NCBI GenBank assembly: GCA_017427775.1
Contig: JAFRSD010000012.1
Location: 1 to 64,000, forward strand
DNA: 64,000 nucleotides
Reading direction: 5' to 3'
Source: Lachnospiraceae bacterium
GTDB taxonomy: Bacteria > Bacillota > Clostridia > Lachnospirales > Lachnospiraceae
Below are positions 63,249 through 64,000 of this stretch, piece by piece; within the stretch, counting starts at the first letter, position 1; each line of letters opens with the position of its first letter. The notes beneath the pieces are model-generated. The model saw nothing but the letters and a program-made list of their open reading frames with translations. It did no database searches and was not told the origin of the DNA. Made by a program: the position numbers and the translations under genes.

Positions 63249-64000
63249 TTAATCCAGTTCCCTGGTTCCCATGTAGAGCTCGTAATATCTGCCCTTCTGC
63301 GCGAGCAGATCGTCATGGTCGCCGCGCTCGATGATCTCGCCGTGCTCCAATACCATGATGGCATTGGCGTTACGAACCGTCGAAAGGCGGTGCGCGATGA
63401 CAAATGTGGTGCGGTCCTTCATCAGACGGTCCATACCGTGCTCAATGTGACGCTCGGTACGGGTGTCGACCGAACTGGTTGCTTCGTCAAGCACCAGGAT
63501 CGGTGCCTTGGAAAGCGCTGCTCTTGCAATATTGAGAAGCTGTCTCTGGCCTTGCGAAAGGTTTGCGCCGTCGCCTTCAAGCTTCGTCTGATATCCGTCA
63601 GACAGACGCATGATAAAGCTGTGTGCGCTGGCCGTCTTCGCTGCCGCGATAACTTCCTCATCGGTCGCATCCAGACGCCCGTAACGGATATTTTCCATAA
63701 CCGTTCCGGAGAACAGGTGCGTATCCTGAAGTACCATTGCGATATTCTTACGAAGCACGTCTCTTTCAATCTGCTTAACGTCTACGCCGTCAATCGTAAT
63801 CTTACCTTCGTTAATGTCATAGAAACGGTTCAGAAGGTTCGTGATCGTCGTCTTGCCGGCACCGGTGGAGCCGACAAATGCAATCTTCTGTCCAGGCTTC
63901 GCATACAGATTGATGTCCTTGAGAACAACCTTGTCAGGGTTGTAACCGAAGGTTACATGCTCCATGACAACATGGCCTTTCATCGCGGGCATCGGATCGG
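63249..64000 (-). CDS. ABC exporter half-transporter, C-terminal ATPase part (cut by window edge)
   Basis: The frame is open to the right edge; about 250 residues are visible, so the N-terminal membrane domain lies outside. Walker A is GSTGAGKTT, the signature is LSQGQRQ, Walker B is LVLDEATSSVD with the catalytic Glu, and the H-loop is IAHRLSTVRNA. The sequence is close to the catalytic half at 33208-34977. It belongs to the type IV exporter family and is probably one half of a heterodimer. Confidence 0.9.
   Translation of the reverse strand, partial: DPMPAMKGHVVMEHVTFGYNPDKVVLKDINLYAKPGQKIAFVGSTGAGKTTITNLLNRFYDINEGKITIDGVDVKQIERDVLRKNIAMVLQDTHLFSGTVMENIRYGRLDATDEEVIAAAKTASAHSFIMRLSDGYQTKLEGDGANLSQGQRQLLNIARAALSKAPILVLDEATSSVDTRTERHIEHGMDRLMKDRTTFVIAHRLSTVRNANAIMVLEHGEIIERGDHDDLLAQKGRYYELYMGTRELD

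Overview
The window looks like chromosome of a Gram-positive clostridial bacterium, most likely Lachnospiraceae or a relative. The signs are moderate GC with purine-rich Shine-Dalgarno sites (GGAGG/AAGGAG), a CIRCE-controlled groES-groEL, the dnaX-ybaB-recR cluster, a clostridial-type Tad (Flp) pilus locus, YesMN-type sugar sensing and lipoprotein substrate-binding proteins. This is inference from gene content; no rRNA body lies inside the window. I found no insertion sequence, prophage, CRISPR array or tRNA gene.

Layout. 1-202: promoter and antitermination leader of an rRNA operon running leftwards out of the window. 425-1480: an XRE regulator. 1688-7176: an aldolase-VOC fusion, then the dnaX-ybaB-recR-membrane protein-cvpA run (minus). 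7255-11907: dTDP-sugar genes rfbA-rfbC-rfbB behind two glycosyltransferases, one operon from a promoter near 12000. 12298-14694: an MscS channel and a (TP)8-stalk surface protein (plus). 14902-17087: groES-groEL, CIRCE and the divergent dus promoter. 17157-23283: dus, acyl-ACP thioesterase, a NADAR-coiled-coil-macro fusion, acyl-CoA synthetase and its XRE-cupin neighbour. 23464-28592: a small membrane protein and a GntR/ATPase/two-permease ABC operon with a visible operator. 28837-31261: a membrane coiled-coil SHOCT protein and an acidic partner. 31470-34977: a heterodimeric ABC exporter.

35116-47803 is a Tad pilus operon read leftwards: TadZ-like, TadA, TadB, TadC (with an inserted Ig-like domain), Flp pilin, DUF5702-like, zinc-ribbon TadE-like, prepilin peptidase, TadE and a DUF6382-like protein. 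A rhomboid protease, two small unknown genes and a CapA-type phosphoesterase follow. 48132-54466 (plus) holds a frameshifted modular surface protein followed by a MoxR-DUF58-transglutaminase set. 54560-63082 (minus) is a sugar uptake and sensing region: lipoprotein, histidine kinase, AraC-type response regulator, then a second lipoprotein, a double ATPase and two permeases. The right edge cuts an ABC exporter gene.

Most worth pursuing: the NADAR/macro double ADP-ribose protein (18810-20978); the Tad locus with its Ig-like TadC insertion, zinc-ribbon TadE-like protein, leader hairpin and distal unknown genes; the one-base frameshift at about 49653; and the CIRCE placed upstream of the groES -35 box.
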